Below, piece by piece: positions 45,397 through 54,969 of a DNA stretch of 64,000 nt. The notes below the pieces were generated by a model. It did no database searches. It was not told the DNA's origin and was given only the letters and a program-made list of their open reading frames with translations. This DNA is from Luteimonas sp. BLCC-B24 (GTDB lineage Bacteria > Pseudomonadota > Gammaproteobacteria > Xanthomonadales > Xanthomonadaceae): the NCBI RefSeq assembly GCF_028550595.1, contig NZ_JAQQGN010000005.1:62001-126000 (forward strand), in the 5' to 3' direction. The position numbers were made by a program, and so were the translations under genes. Each line of letters starts with the position of its first letter. Within the stretch, counting starts at the first letter, position 1.

Positions 45397-47466
45397 TTAC
45401 TTCTGCAGCAGCTCGTCCACCAGCGTGTCGGCGCCGTACACCGATTTCAGCGATTCGATGATCGCCGCGCTGTGCACCGACACCGTGCGGTTGAGCGTCG
45501 GGTCGTACCAGAAGTTGCCGCCCAGCGAGTGGATGTTGCCGTCGAATGCCAGCCCGACCACCCGTGCATCACGGTTGATCACCGGGCTGCCGGAATTGCC
45601 GCCGATGATGTCGTTGGTGCTGACGAAATTGAACGGCGTGTCCTGTGCGATGCGGTCCTGCGCGTCCAGCCAGCGCCTGGGCAGCGCATACGGCTCGGCG
45701 CCCGTGTTGCGTGCGAAGACGCCGCCCATCGTGGTGAACGGTTCGATGGCCCTGCCGTTTTCCTCCCAGCCCGCGACATCGCCATAGGACAGGCGCAGGG
45801 TGAAGGTCGCATCCGGATAGACGGTGGTGCCGAGCTTGTCGAAGCGCACCCGGGCGATCTGCGTCGCCGCGCGCGACTCGATCGATGTCACCTCCGCTTC
45901 CTGACGCTGACGCACCGCGCGCGCCGGGGGATCGACCGCGCGGGCCAGACGGATGAAGGGATCGTCGGAGGCGTCCACCGCCGCGGCGCCGCCATTCCAC
46001 AGACGCTCACGCGTCGCCACATCGGCCAGCGCGGAGCCCTCGACCAATGCCCGGGCCAGCTGCGCGGGCGACTGCGTCCCGAGGACCGACTTCACCAGCG
46101 GATCGTCGGTGCCCAGCAGTTCGCGGAACTTGGTCAGCGACCACGTGAGCTTGGCGATTTCGTATTCGGGATACACCGGCGCACTGCTCAGCAGCGTCTG
46201 GCGCAGGCGCCCTTGGCCGGCATCCTGGTACTCGGGCAGGCGCGTGTCGTTCGGCTTGGCGCGTTCCGCGGCGCCGCGCACCAGCGTGCGCGCGATGCCG
46301 AACAAGCGCGAGTCGAAGCCGCGGCCCTGCTCGAGCAGCATGTAGGGCACGGCGAGCTGGCGCGCGACGACCTGCGCGGCGTCCACCTCGTTCCACGGCG
46401 CCGCATCCACGCCCTCGCGCAGACGCGCCTCCTCGGCGCGCTTGCCGGCGAAGACCTGCGGATCGAGCAGTGCCTGCAACTGACCGCGCACCACCTTGTA
46501 GCTGTTGTCGGTGAAGGTGAGATCGGACTGCGCCTGGCGCGTGGCCTCCTCGCTGATGCGGCCGTACTGGCCGAGCATCGCGCGCCGTTCGGCCAACCAC
46601 AGCAGGGTGTTGATCAGGGTGACATCGCGCACGGTCTCGAGCTGGGCGACGGTGAGCTGGCGCTGGGTGCGCCCCGGATGGCCGGTGACCATGACCAGCT
46701 CGCCGGCCTGCGCGCCCTCGGGCTCGAGCGTGAAATGGTGCTCGACCTGCGCCGGCCTGCCGTCCTCGTAGGCGCGCAGCAGGGCGGCATCGAGGTTGTA
46801 GCGCGGGAAGTTGAAATTGTCGGGATCGCCGCCGAAGAAGCCCACCGAGTACTCGGGCGTGAACACCAGTCGCACGTCGGAATAGCGGTGATAGCGGTAG
46901 AGATGCTGCTGGCCGCCGTTGTAGAGCTCGACGACGTCGCAACGCGTCTTCGCCGCGTCGTCGCCGACGCATTCCGATTCGATGCGGCCTTTTTCCGCAT
47001 TGCGGGCATCCACGTAGGCCTGACCCTGCTTGCCCTCGGCGGCCGCACGCACGCGCCCGCTGACGTCGGTGATCGCGCGCAGTACGTTGAGTTCCTCGGC
47101 CGGGCATTGCAGCTCTTCGCCGCGCGCATCGGCCACGAACCCGTCGTTCTGCAGATCGCGCTGTGGCGAGGACAGGCCCTGCACGCAGCCGACCACGCAA
47201 TGCGCATTGGTCAGCACCAGACCATCGGGTGACACGAACGATCCCGAGCAGCCGCCGGCCAGGCGCACCGAGGACTGCATCGCATGATCCACCCAGGCCT
47301 GGTCGGGGGCGAAGCCGTATTGCGACTGCAACGCCGCCCTGGGCAGGTTGTCGAGCGTCCACATGCCCTCGGCCGCGTGTGCGGAGGTGCAGGTGATGGC
47401 GGCGCCGGCAATGACCAGCCACGCGGACACGCGCGGAGCGCGCGCGGTATGTGAAGTGCGGAGCAT
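45397..47466 (-). CDS. S46-family dipeptidyl-peptidase (DPP7-like)
   Basis: A 689-residue exported serine peptidase that removes dipeptides from the N-terminus of peptides. A signal peptide (about 1-32, ending SAHAA) is followed by the chymotrypsin-like halves: catalytic His in LVLTNAHCVVGCV (about residue 89), the Asp region near DVRLVF, and the Ser in IIGGNSGSPVIN. After the Ser, the specificity segment reads GLAFDGNIHSLGG; Gly at this place fits DPP7 (hydrophobic P1), whereas DPP11 has Arg. The alpha-helical cap domain lies between (about 280-560). An ATG at 47466 starts the signal; AGGG lies 6 bases upstream. It is convergent with the Gfo/Idh gene. Confidence 0.92.
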   Translation of the reverse strand: MLRTSHTARAPRVSAWLVIAGAAITCTSAHAAEGMWTLDNLPRAALQSQYGFAPDQAWVDHAMQSSVRLAGGCSGSFVSPDGLVLTNAHCVVGCVQGLSSPQRDLQNDGFVADARGEELQCPAEELNVLRAITDVSGRVRAAAEGKQGQAYVDARNAEKGRIESECVGDDAAKTRCDVVELYNGGQQHLYRYHRYSDVRLVFTPEYSVGFFGGDPDNFNFPRYNLDAALLRAYEDGRPAQVEHHFTLEPEGAQAGELVMVTGHPGRTQRQLTVAQLETVRDVTLINTLLWLAERRAMLGQYGRISEEATRQAQSDLTFTDNSYKVVRGQLQALLDPQVFAGKRAEEARLREGVDAAPWNEVDAAQVVARQLAVPYMLLEQGRGFDSRLFGIARTLVRGAAERAKPNDTRLPEYQDAGQGRLRQTLLSSAPVYPEYEIAKLTWSLTKFRELLGTDDPLVKSVLGTQSPAQLARALVEGSALADVATRERLWNGGAAAVDASDDPFIRLARAVDPPARAVRQRQEAEVTSIESRAATQIARVRFDKLGTTVYPDATFTLRLSYGDVAGWEENGRAIEPFTTMGGVFARNTGAEPYALPRRWLDAQDRIAQDTPFNFVSTNDIIGGNSGSPVINRDARVVGLAFDGNIHSLGGNFWYDPTLNRTVSVHSAAIIESLKSVYGADTLVDELLQK

Positions 47467-47654
47467 GCAGCACCCTGGAGTCGTACCGGCCGGCTGGCCG
47501 TGGACCTGCAAGCCTAATCCGCCCGGACCCGCCGCGCCCGGGCGGAAGGTCACGGCCCTCCGCTCGCGTTGGCCGACCCCGACGCATTCACGTAGCATGC
47601 CCCCCGACCCGTACGGAGGCGCGCGGCCTTCGTCCGGACGGACCCGAGGATCGA

Positions 47655-47900
47655 ATGGACACTTCAGACCGACGCCGCCCGCAGCCTCAGGACGACGCCA
47701 GCCTGCGCGCCGGCCTGACGCCCGAGCAGACCGCCGCCATCGCCACGCTGGAAGCGCTGGGCTGGTCGCTGGAGTTCGTGCGCCGCCCGCTCTTCCGCGA
47801 CCCGGTGCCGGTGCTGTTCCAGACCGGCGGCGCGCGCTGGATCGCGGTCGAGGGCGACGGCACGCTGGACGAGAACCCGGCGTTCGCGATTCGCGAATAG
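47655..47900 (+). CDS. Small conserved-looking hypothetical protein
   Basis: An 81-residue cytoplasmic protein that I do not recognise by family name. After a charged, disordered start it has a helix (LTPEQTAAIATLEALGW) and a compact strand region (SLEFVRRPLFRDPVPVLFQTGGARWIAVEGDGTLDENP). A GAGGA site lies 3-7 bases before the ATG at 47655. The composition and codon use look like those of real genes. It is divergent from the S46 peptidase. Confidence 0.68.
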   Translation: MDTSDRRRPQPQDDASLRAGLTPEQTAAIATLEALGWSLEFVRRPLFRDPVPVLFQTGGARWIAVEGDGTLDENPAFAIRE

Positions 47901-47985
47901 CGCCGCCGCGGGCCGGCATGAATACGCACGGCCCTCACAACCGGGGGACTAGGCTCCGCGGCGTCGCCCATCCTGGAGCCCTCCG

Positions 47986-48165
47986 ATGTCCTCCTTCGCC
48001 CTGTACATCTTCGGCATGCTCGTGCTGATCGGCGGTCTCGCCTACGGCGCGCATCTGGCCGGCCTCGCCCCGCAGTGGATCGCCGTCGGCGTGATCGTGC
48101 TTCTCGGCCTCGGCATCGTGAAGGCGGTGGCCCGCACGCGCCGGCCGGACCCGCCGGCGCACTGA
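47986..48165 (+). CDS. Small two-helix membrane protein
   Basis: A 59-residue protein, MSSFALYIFGMLVLIGGLAYGAHL followed by a second hydrophobic segment WIAVGVIVLLGLGIV and a basic tail VARTRRPDPPAH. The two helices predict an inner-membrane hairpin. GGAG lies 8 bases before the ATG. The function is unknown. The 270 bases between it and the uvrD stop hold nothing I can identify. Confidence 0.7.
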   Translation: MSSFALYIFGMLVLIGGLAYGAHLAGLAPQWIAVGVIVLLGLGIVKAVARTRRPDPPAH

Positions 48166-48435
48166 ACCTGCGGCCGGCGCATGCCGCCGGTCGTCGCTGG
48201 CCGCCGGAACGCCTCGCATGCGGCGTGCGCGCACCCGGCGCTGGCCGTGTGCATGGCGCGGCGATGCACGGCAGGCGCGACGCGCGGCGCGTCGCGTGAG
48301 TCGTCCGGGTCTCGCGTCGCGCTTGGATCAACCCGCGCATCCGCCCGCCGTACACGCGCCGGCCATCGGGCGTCAGGCCCGACGCGCGCGGGCCGCGGCC
48401 GTGATCACGTCGGCCACCGCGCGCGTCCGCACCCG

Positions 48436-50625
48436 TCAGGCAGGCTGCAGGTTGGCGTAGGCCAGCACCAGCCACTTGCTGCCGGCGTCGTCGAAATTGA
48501 CCTGCACCCGGGCGTGCGGGCCGTCGCCCTCGATGTCGATCACCGTTCCGGCGCCGAACTTCGCATGGGTCACGCTCTGGCCGATGGCCACGCCGACCGC
48601 CGGTGCCAGGCTCGCGTGGCCATACACCGGGCGCTGCCTGGGTGGAAACGATGCGCGCACCGGCTGCACTTTCGGCCTGACCTCGCGCAACAATGCCGGC
48701 GGAATCTCGCGCAGGAAGCGCGAGGGCACACCGAACATGTCCTGACCGTGCAGACGACGCGCCTCGGCATAGGTGAGCACCAGCGTCTGGCGCGCGCGGG
48801 TGATGCCGACATAGGCCAGGCGCCGCTCTTCCTCGAGCCGCCCGCTTTCCTCGGCGGTGCGGGCGCTCGGGAACAGGCCCTCCTCCAGGCCCACGAGGAA
48901 CACCAGCGGAAATTCCAGCCCCTTGGCGCTGTGCAGGGTCATCAGCTGCACGCCGTCCTCGCCGGCCTGGGCCTGGCCCTCGCCGGCCTCGAGCGCGGCA
49001 TAGGCCAGAAACGCGACGAGCTCGGTGAGCTGGGCGCTTTCCTCGTCGTCGCCACGCACGAAGCGCGAAGCCACCGATACGAGTTCGTCGAGGTTCTCGA
49101 CCCGCGAATCCGCACTGCCCTTGGATTCGTTGGCGTAGTGCACGCGCAGGTTGGAACGCGCGAGCACGTGATCGATCTTGTCCTTGAGCGGCAGTTCGGC
49201 GGTTTCGGCGGTCAGCGCGTCGATCAGCTGCACGAATCCGGTCAGCGCATTGCGTGCACGCCCGGCCAGCACGTTGCCCTGGGCGTTGCGGATCGCCGCC
49301 TCCCACAGCGGGATGCCGTGTTCGCGCGCGGTGCGGCGGACCTCGTCGAGCGTGCGCTCGCCGATGCCGCGCGGCGGTGTGTTGACGGCGCGCTCGAACG
49401 CCGCGTCGTCGTCGCGACTGGCCACCAGGCGCAGATACGCCAGGGTGTCCTTGATTTCCGCGCGCTCGAAAAAGCGCACGCCGCCGTAGACGCGGTACGG
49501 CACCTGCTCGGCGACGAGTTGTTCTTCCATCGCGCGTGACTGCGCGTTGCTGCGATAGAGGATGGCGATGTCGCCGTGGCTGCCGCCGTCACGCACCCAT
49601 TGCAGTGCACGCTCGACCACATAGCGCGCCTCGTCGATCTCGTTGTAGGCGGCGTAGAGATCGATCGGATCGCCCTCGCCGCTGTCGGTCCACAGCTGCT
49701 TGCCGAGACGCTCGGGGTTGTGTGCGATCACCGCGTTCGCCGCGCCGAGGATATTGGCCGTGGAGCGGTAGTTCTGTTCGAGGCGGATGGTTTCGGCGCC
49801 GGCGTAATCGTTGAGAAAACGCTGCACGTTCTCGACCTTGGCGCCGCGCCAGCCGTAGATCGCCTGGTCGTCGTCGCCGACGACGAACACCTTGCCGCCA
49901 TCCGCGCCGTCGCCGGCCAGCACGCGGACGAAGGCGTACTGGATGGCGTTGGTGTCCTGGAATTCGTCGACCAGCAGGTGCCCGAAGCGCCGCCGGTAAT
50001 GCGCGAGCAGCGCCGGGGTGTCGCGCAGCAGCTCGTGGGCGCGCAGCAGGATCTCGGCGAAATCCACCAGGCCCGCACGGTCGCAGCGCTCCTGGTAGAG
50101 CGCGTAGGCCTTGAGCATCGCGCCGGACCACTCGTCGCCGGCGTCCTGGATGTGCTGGGGCCGGCGGCCCTCGTCCTTCTGCGCGTTGATCCACCAGGCG
50201 ATCTGCCGCGGTGGAAAGCGCGCGTCGTCGAGTTCGAGCTGCTGCACCACCCGCTTGACCAGACGCAGCTGGTCGTCACTGTCGAGGATCTGGAAGCCCT
50301 CGGGCAGCTTCGCATCCTGCCAGTGCAGACGCAGCAGCCGGTGGGCCAGGCCGTGGAAGGTGCCGATCCACATGCCGCGCGCGCCGCCGCGCAGCTGCGC
50401 GTCGACGCGGTGCCGCATTTCCGCCGCCGCCTTGTTGGTGAACGTGACCGCGAAGATCCCGTGTGCGGGCACGCCGAGCACTTCGTTGAGCCAGGCGATG
50501 CGGTGGGTGAGCACGCGCGTCTTGCCGCTGCCGGCACCGGCGAGGACGAGGTAGTGGGAATCGGGGGCCGAGACGGCCTGGCGCTGGGCCGGGTTCAGCC
50601 CGTCGAGCAGGTGCGAGACATCCAT
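48436..50625 (-). CDS. uvrD: DNA helicase II, UvrD
   Basis: A 729-residue superfamily 1A helicase for mismatch and nucleotide-excision repair. It begins MDVSHLLDGLNPAQRQAVSAPD and has motif I AGAGSGKTRVLTHR, Ia FAVTFTNKAAAEM, motif II LLVDEFQDTNAIQ, III VVGDDDQAIYGWRGA, IV RLEQNYRS, V MTLHSAKGLEFPLVFLVG and VI RLAYVGITRARQ. The C-terminus ends in a Tudor-like segment (VTHAKFGAGTVIDIEGDG) that binds RNA polymerase in UvrD. The ATG at 50625 is preferred to a GTG six bases upstream. It is divergent from the TonB-receptor gene. Confidence 0.96.
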   Translation of the reverse strand: MDVSHLLDGLNPAQRQAVSAPDSHYLVLAGAGSGKTRVLTHRIAWLNEVLGVPAHGIFAVTFTNKAAAEMRHRVDAQLRGGARGMWIGTFHGLAHRLLRLHWQDAKLPEGFQILDSDDQLRLVKRVVQQLELDDARFPPRQIAWWINAQKDEGRRPQHIQDAGDEWSGAMLKAYALYQERCDRAGLVDFAEILLRAHELLRDTPALLAHYRRRFGHLLVDEFQDTNAIQYAFVRVLAGDGADGGKVFVVGDDDQAIYGWRGAKVENVQRFLNDYAGAETIRLEQNYRSTANILGAANAVIAHNPERLGKQLWTDSGEGDPIDLYAAYNEIDEARYVVERALQWVRDGGSHGDIAILYRSNAQSRAMEEQLVAEQVPYRVYGGVRFFERAEIKDTLAYLRLVASRDDDAAFERAVNTPPRGIGERTLDEVRRTAREHGIPLWEAAIRNAQGNVLAGRARNALTGFVQLIDALTAETAELPLKDKIDHVLARSNLRVHYANESKGSADSRVENLDELVSVASRFVRGDDEESAQLTELVAFLAYAALEAGEGQAQAGEDGVQLMTLHSAKGLEFPLVFLVGLEEGLFPSARTAEESGRLEEERRLAYVGITRARQTLVLTYAEARRLHGQDMFGVPSRFLREIPPALLREVRPKVQPVRASFPPRQRPVYGHASLAPAVGVAIGQSVTHAKFGAGTVIDIEGDGPHARVQVNFDDAGSKWLVLAYANLQPA

Positions 50626-50818
50626 CGGCACATTCTACGCGCGGGCCTGTCGCGCACGGTGCGACGACCGCGTGCGCAGCCCGTGATCGGTGTCGATCGG
50701 GCGCGGAATTCCGGCGCGCGCGCTGCGCGCCGGCATGTTGCGATGCGCAAAAAGCCCAAGCTGAAGAGGCGGTGCCACGCGACACGGCAATTGGGGGGCT
50801 GCGCTCGCCCGGGGAAAA

Positions 50819-50848
50819 TTGACAGCGTTGTCAAAACCTCTGTACAAG
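50819..50848 (+). promoter_or_regulatory. Promoter of the first receptor gene with NagR-type palindrome
   Basis: A consensus -35 TTGACA (50819-50824) and a TACAAG -10 (50843-50848) are spaced by 18 bases. The palindrome TGACAGCGTTGTCA (50820-50833) begins on the second base of the -35 box, so a bound repressor would block RNA polymerase. It matches TGACARCGYTGTCA, the core I recall for the LacI-family GlcNAc repressor NagR. It lies 70 bases before the ATG. Confidence 0.78.
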
Positions 50849-50903
50849 CGTCGCTCTTTTCGTCGCCCCACTTGGCGGCACCTTCGACCCTGGGGAGGGA
50901 CAC

Positions 50904-53561
50904 ATGCCCGTTCGACACCTGCCTCTACACACCCTGAGCTGCGCCATCGCATCGGCATTGCTGCTTTCGGCCCTGCCTGCCTCCGCCCAGGACAGCGCCA
51001 ACGCCGAGTCCGACGCCGCGCGCACACTGGATGCCGTCATCGTGACGGTCGAGCGCCGCGAACAGGATCTGCAGAAGTACGCCGGCACGGCGCAGGCGAT
51101 CACCGCCGAGGACGCGCGCGCGCTCGGCATCAACAATGAACTGCGCAACATCCAGGCCCTGGTGCCGGGCCTGAGCATGGCCAACCAGGAAGGCAACCTG
51201 GAAATCTTCATCCGCGGCGTCGGTTCGGCCAACAACACCGAGCTGGGCGATCCGGGCGCCGCGCCGCACATCAACGGCGCCTACATCGCGCGGCCGCGCG
51301 GCCTCGGCGGCATGTTCTACGACATCGAGCGCGTCGAGATCAACAAGGGTCCACAGGGCACCCTGCGCGGCCGCAATGCATTGGCCGGCTCGCTCAACAT
51401 CGTCACCAAGCGCCCGGATCTCGAGCAGTTTGGTGGCTACGCGCAGGTCGAAGCGGGCAACCGCGACCATCGCGCCGGCGAGTTCGCGCTCAACCTGCCG
51501 CTGGGCGGCTGGGCCGCGCTGCGCTTCGCCGGATATTCGGTGGAGAAGGACAGCTCGTTCCGCAATGCCGGTGATCCGCGCCTCGATCCGGCCGGTATCC
51601 AGGACGAGAAGGGCGGCCGCGTGTCGTTCCTCTACCAGCCCGACGACAAGCTCAGCGTGTTCGCAATGGCCGACATGGGCAAGGAAGGCGGCACCGGCTA
51701 TCCGGGCGCGAACATCTGGAGCGCGGCCTGCGGCAGCGCCGATCCCGACACCTGCCCCAACAGCCCCGGCCTGGCGCCCGAGGATCTGGACCTGCGCAAC
51801 GTCGTCTACCGCGGCGCGCAGGGCACCCTCGACAGCACCAACTGGGGCGCGATGGCGAACGTGAGCTACGACTTCGGCCCGATCGTCGCCGAGTACAACA
51901 CCAGCTACCGCGACGTGGACTACCGCCAGACCAATGCCGCGAGCGAAGGCATCCTGTGGCCGGGCCGCGACGTCAGCCCGCGCGGGCCGGGCAATCCGGA
52001 CGGCTTCGACTACGACAACTTCTCCACCCAGTACTGGCAGACGCTGTCGCAGGCGACCACGCACGAGCTGCGCCTGTCGTCGTCGGGCGACGGCCCGTTC
52101 CAGTGGACCGGCGGCGCATTCCACTTCAACGAGGACCAGCAGGTCGGCTACCTGTCGCTGACCGACAAGGGCACCTGGTTCTCCGGCACCGAGTTCACGA
52201 TGCCGCGCGTCAATGGCCGTTCCACCGCGCTGTTCGCCGACGGCACCTTCGAGGTCAACGACCGCACCCGCCTCAAGGCCGGCGTGCGGCGCACGCGCGA
52301 GGCCAAGTCGCGCTACGGCATCGGCGGCAACTGGGCGCTGGGCCTGCCGGGCCAGGGTGGCGACTTCGCCACGCGGCTGGGCACTGAAGGGTTTGCGCCG
52401 GCGTTCCAGAAGCGTCCGAACTTCGACGTGACCGGCCTGACCTCGCAGGCGGACATGGCCCGCTTCCTGCTCGAGGGCATCCTGCGCGAAGGCCAGCGCG
52501 ACACGATCGGCCAGCAGATCGGCGATGTCGCCAACGGCGGCGCGTTCGGCTGTGTGGACCGGCCCGACATCGGCGGCGACACCATCGACTGCCCGTACGA
52601 GTCATGGGTGCAGGTCAATTCGATCCCCTCGCAGCAGTTCGGTGAAAGCCGCTTCCAGTTCAACGACTGGCGCACCGGCGTGGAGTTCGACCTCACCGAC
52701 GACCACATGCTCTACGCCACCGTGTCCACGGGTCACAAGTCGGGCGGTTTCAACGACACCTTCGACGTCAACGTGATTCCGGAGACCTTCAGCCCCGAGT
52801 CGATCAAGGCCTACGAGATCGGCAGCAAGATGAGTCACCGCTGGTTCGGCCGGCCGGGCACGTTCAACGTCAGCGCGTTCTACTACGACTACACCGACCA
52901 GGTGTTCCAGGACCTGACGGTGATCTCACTCAACAACGACGGCGAACCGGCCGGTTACTCGCTGGTGAACCGCAACATCGGCCGCTCGGCGATCTATGGC
53001 ATCGAGGCCGAAAGCGTCACGCGCTTCGGTGCCGGCTTCATGCTGCACCTCAATGCGCTCGCGCTCGACAGCGAGATCAAGGAAGGCGTCGTGGGCGACG
53101 CCCGCAGCCAGAACTACGGCGCCGGCGGCGTGACGTCGCTGATCGACCTCACCGGCAACGAACTGCCGCTGGCGTCGCGCTTCACCGGCAACGTGCGCCT
53201 GCAGCAGTTCAGCGAACTGCCGTTCGGTTCGCTCGACTGGCAGCTGCTGGCCTCCTACCGCTCGGCGTACTACCTCACCCAGTACAACAACCGGGACGTG
53301 GTGTACGTGGACCAGGCCGGTGACTTCGTGCGTCAGGAAAGCGCGGCCGAGGCCGGCTTCCCGGATCGCCAGCGCGGTGAGGTCACGCTCAATGCCGGCA
53401 TCGGCCTGACGTCGCTCGACGGCCGCTGGCGCTACGAGCTGTTCGGCAGCAACCTGCTCAACAACGATGTCTCGCAGAAGGCGCTGGTGGGATCGCGGCT
53501 CAACATCCGCTTCCTCAACGACGCACGTGCCTACGGCATGCGGGTGCGCTACCAGTTCTGA
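50904..53561 (+). CDS. TonB-dependent receptor
   Basis: An 885-residue outer-membrane transporter. A signal peptide (about 1-29, ending PASAQD), a TonB-box-like LDAVIVTVERREQ (about 42-54), a plug domain (about 55-175 with IFIRGVGSANN and VEINKGPQGTLRGRNALAGSLNIVT) and a 22-strand barrel ending in the outer-membrane Phe of RVRYQF. It has strong ribosome site GGGAGGGA. In this setting (NagR-like operator, next to a sugar permease) it probably imports an oligosaccharide, though the plug resembles receptors annotated for siderophores, so the substrate is open. A GC-rich hairpin separates it from the permease gene. Confidence 0.93.
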   Translation: MPVRHLPLHTLSCAIASALLLSALPASAQDSANAESDAARTLDAVIVTVERREQDLQKYAGTAQAITAEDARALGINNELRNIQALVPGLSMANQEGNLEIFIRGVGSANNTELGDPGAAPHINGAYIARPRGLGGMFYDIERVEINKGPQGTLRGRNALAGSLNIVTKRPDLEQFGGYAQVEAGNRDHRAGEFALNLPLGGWAALRFAGYSVEKDSSFRNAGDPRLDPAGIQDEKGGRVSFLYQPDDKLSVFAMADMGKEGGTGYPGANIWSAACGSADPDTCPNSPGLAPEDLDLRNVVYRGAQGTLDSTNWGAMANVSYDFGPIVAEYNTSYRDVDYRQTNAASEGILWPGRDVSPRGPGNPDGFDYDNFSTQYWQTLSQATTHELRLSSSGDGPFQWTGGAFHFNEDQQVGYLSLTDKGTWFSGTEFTMPRVNGRSTALFADGTFEVNDRTRLKAGVRRTREAKSRYGIGGNWALGLPGQGGDFATRLGTEGFAPAFQKRPNFDVTGLTSQADMARFLLEGILREGQRDTIGQQIGDVANGGAFGCVDRPDIGGDTIDCPYESWVQVNSIPSQQFGESRFQFNDWRTGVEFDLTDDHMLYATVSTGHKSGGFNDTFDVNVIPETFSPESIKAYEIGSKMSHRWFGRPGTFNVSAFYYDYTDQVFQDLTVISLNNDGEPAGYSLVNRNIGRSAIYGIEAESVTRFGAGFMLHLNALALDSEIKEGVVGDARSQNYGAGGVTSLIDLTGNELPLASRFTGNVRLQQFSELPFGSLDWQLLASYRSAYYLTQYNNRDVVYVDQAGDFVRQESAAEAGFPDRQRGEVTLNAGIGLTSLDGRWRYELFGSNLLNNDVSQKALVGSRLNIRFLNDARAYGMRVRYQF

Positions 53562-53575
53562 TCCATCGGTAACGC

Positions 53576-53609
53576 CGCCCGCCCCGCCCGATGCGGGGCG
53601 GGCGCCTTT
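53576..53609 (+). terminator. GC-rich hairpin between receptor and permease genes
   Basis: A perfect 12-bp stem CGCCCGCCCCGC/GCGGGGCGGGCG (53576-53587 and 53593-53604) with a 5-base loop is followed by CCTTTC. The short T tract suggests partial termination, which would lower permease expression relative to the receptor. Confidence 0.7.
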
Positions 53610-53642
53610 CAAGCGTCGGGTCCGACGCCCAGGAAACCCTGC

Positions 53643-54953
53643 ATGAATTCGTCTGCGCGCACGATGTCCAACCCGGCCGCCATTGCGGTGGTGAGCCTGA
53701 TCTTCTTCACCTGGGGCGGCCTGACCAGCCTCAACGATGTGCTGATTCCGCATCTCAAAGCCGTGTTCTCGATGAGCTACACGCAGACGATGCTGATCCA
53801 GTTCACGTTCTTCGGCGCGTACTTCCTGATGTCGATGCCGGCCGGCGCCGTGGTCGCGCGGGTCGGCTACAAGGCCGGCATCGTGATCGGCCTGGTGATC
53901 GCCTCGATCGGCGCGGCGATGTTCTATCCCGCAGCGCGGCTGCCCTCGTATCCGGTGTTCCTGACGGCGCTGTTCGTGCTCGCCAGCGGCATCACCCTGC
54001 TGCAGGTGGCCGCCAATCCCTACATCAGCCTGCTGGGCCGGCCGGAGACCTCGCACAGCCGGCTCAACCTGGCGCAGGCGCTCAATTCGCTGGGCACCAC
54101 CGTCTTTCCGCTGCTGATCGGTCCGCTGATCCTGGTCGGCGCGGTGCTCGGCGTCGACGAGATCGCAGCGATGGGCGCGGCCGAGCAGGCGGCCTACCGC
54201 GCGGCCGAGGCGCGCTCGGTCGAAATGCCCTACCTGCTGCTCTCCGGCGGCCTGCTGCTGCTGGCGGTGTTCGTGCTGCTGATGCGCATTCCGTCGCTGC
54301 GCGAAGCGACCGAAGCCAGCCCCTCGGTGCATCACACCTATCTGGAAGCCCTGCGCCAACCGCATCTGCGCTGGGGCGTGCTCGGCATCTTCTGCTACGT
54401 CGGCGCCGAGGTCGCGATCGGCAGCTTCCTGATCAATTACATGGCCGAGCCCGAGATCGGCGGCCTGAGCGAGGCCTCCGCCTCGCGCTTCCTCGCGTTC
54501 TACTGGGGCGGCGCGATGGCGGGGCGCTTCATCGGCGCCGCACTGATGACCCGGATCGACGCGCGCAAGTTGCTGGCCTTCGCCGGCGCGATGGTCTGTG
54601 CGCTGCTGGTGATCACCATGAGCACCACCGGCCAAGTGGCGATGTGGAGCGCGCTGGCGGTGGGCCTGTTCAATTCGATCATGTTCCCGACCATCTTCAC
54701 CACCGCGATCGAGCGCCTCGGCACGCTGACCAGCAAGGCCTCGAGCCTGCTGGTGATGGGCATCGTCGGCGGCGCGATCATCCCGCTGGTGCAGGCCGCG
54801 TTCGCCGACCGCATCGGCATCCAGCATTCCTACGTCGTTCCGCTGGTGTGCTACGTCTACATCATCTGGTACGGACTGCGCGGCTCGCGTCTCACCGGGC
54901 GCCTGCCGGTCCCGGAGGGACCGGTGTCGCCGCGTCCCGGAGCGCTGCACTGA
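53643..54953 (+). CDS. FucP/NagP-type sugar MFS transporter
   Basis: A 436-residue inner-membrane carrier with 12 predicted transmembrane segments. Family marks are FFTWGGLTSLNDVLIPHLKAVFSMSYTQTMLIQFTFFGAYFLMSMPAGAVVARVGYKAG, VAANPYISLLGRPETSHSRLNLAQALNSLGT and FYWGGAMAGRFIGAALM. FucP-type proton symporters import fucose, glucose/galactose or, as NagP in Shewanella and Xanthomonas, N-acetylglucosamine. Position after a TonB-dependent receptor and the NagR-like operator favours NagP, but nagA, nagB or nagK genes are not in the window. AGGA lies 9 bases before the ATG at 53643; an ATG at 53664 is also possible. Confidence 0.9.
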   Translation: MNSSARTMSNPAAIAVVSLIFFTWGGLTSLNDVLIPHLKAVFSMSYTQTMLIQFTFFGAYFLMSMPAGAVVARVGYKAGIVIGLVIASIGAAMFYPAARLPSYPVFLTALFVLASGITLLQVAANPYISLLGRPETSHSRLNLAQALNSLGTTVFPLLIGPLILVGAVLGVDEIAAMGAAEQAAYRAAEARSVEMPYLLLSGGLLLLAVFVLLMRIPSLREATEASPSVHHTYLEALRQPHLRWGVLGIFCYVGAEVAIGSFLINYMAEPEIGGLSEASASRFLAFYWGGAMAGRFIGAALMTRIDARKLLAFAGAMVCALLVITMSTTGQVAMWSALAVGLFNSIMFPTIFTTAIERLGTLTSKASSLLVMGIVGGAIIPLVQAAFADRIGIQHSYVVPLVCYVYIIWYGLRGSRLTGRLPVPEGPVSPRPGALH

Positions 54954-54969
54954 GCGTGGCGCGCGGCGT

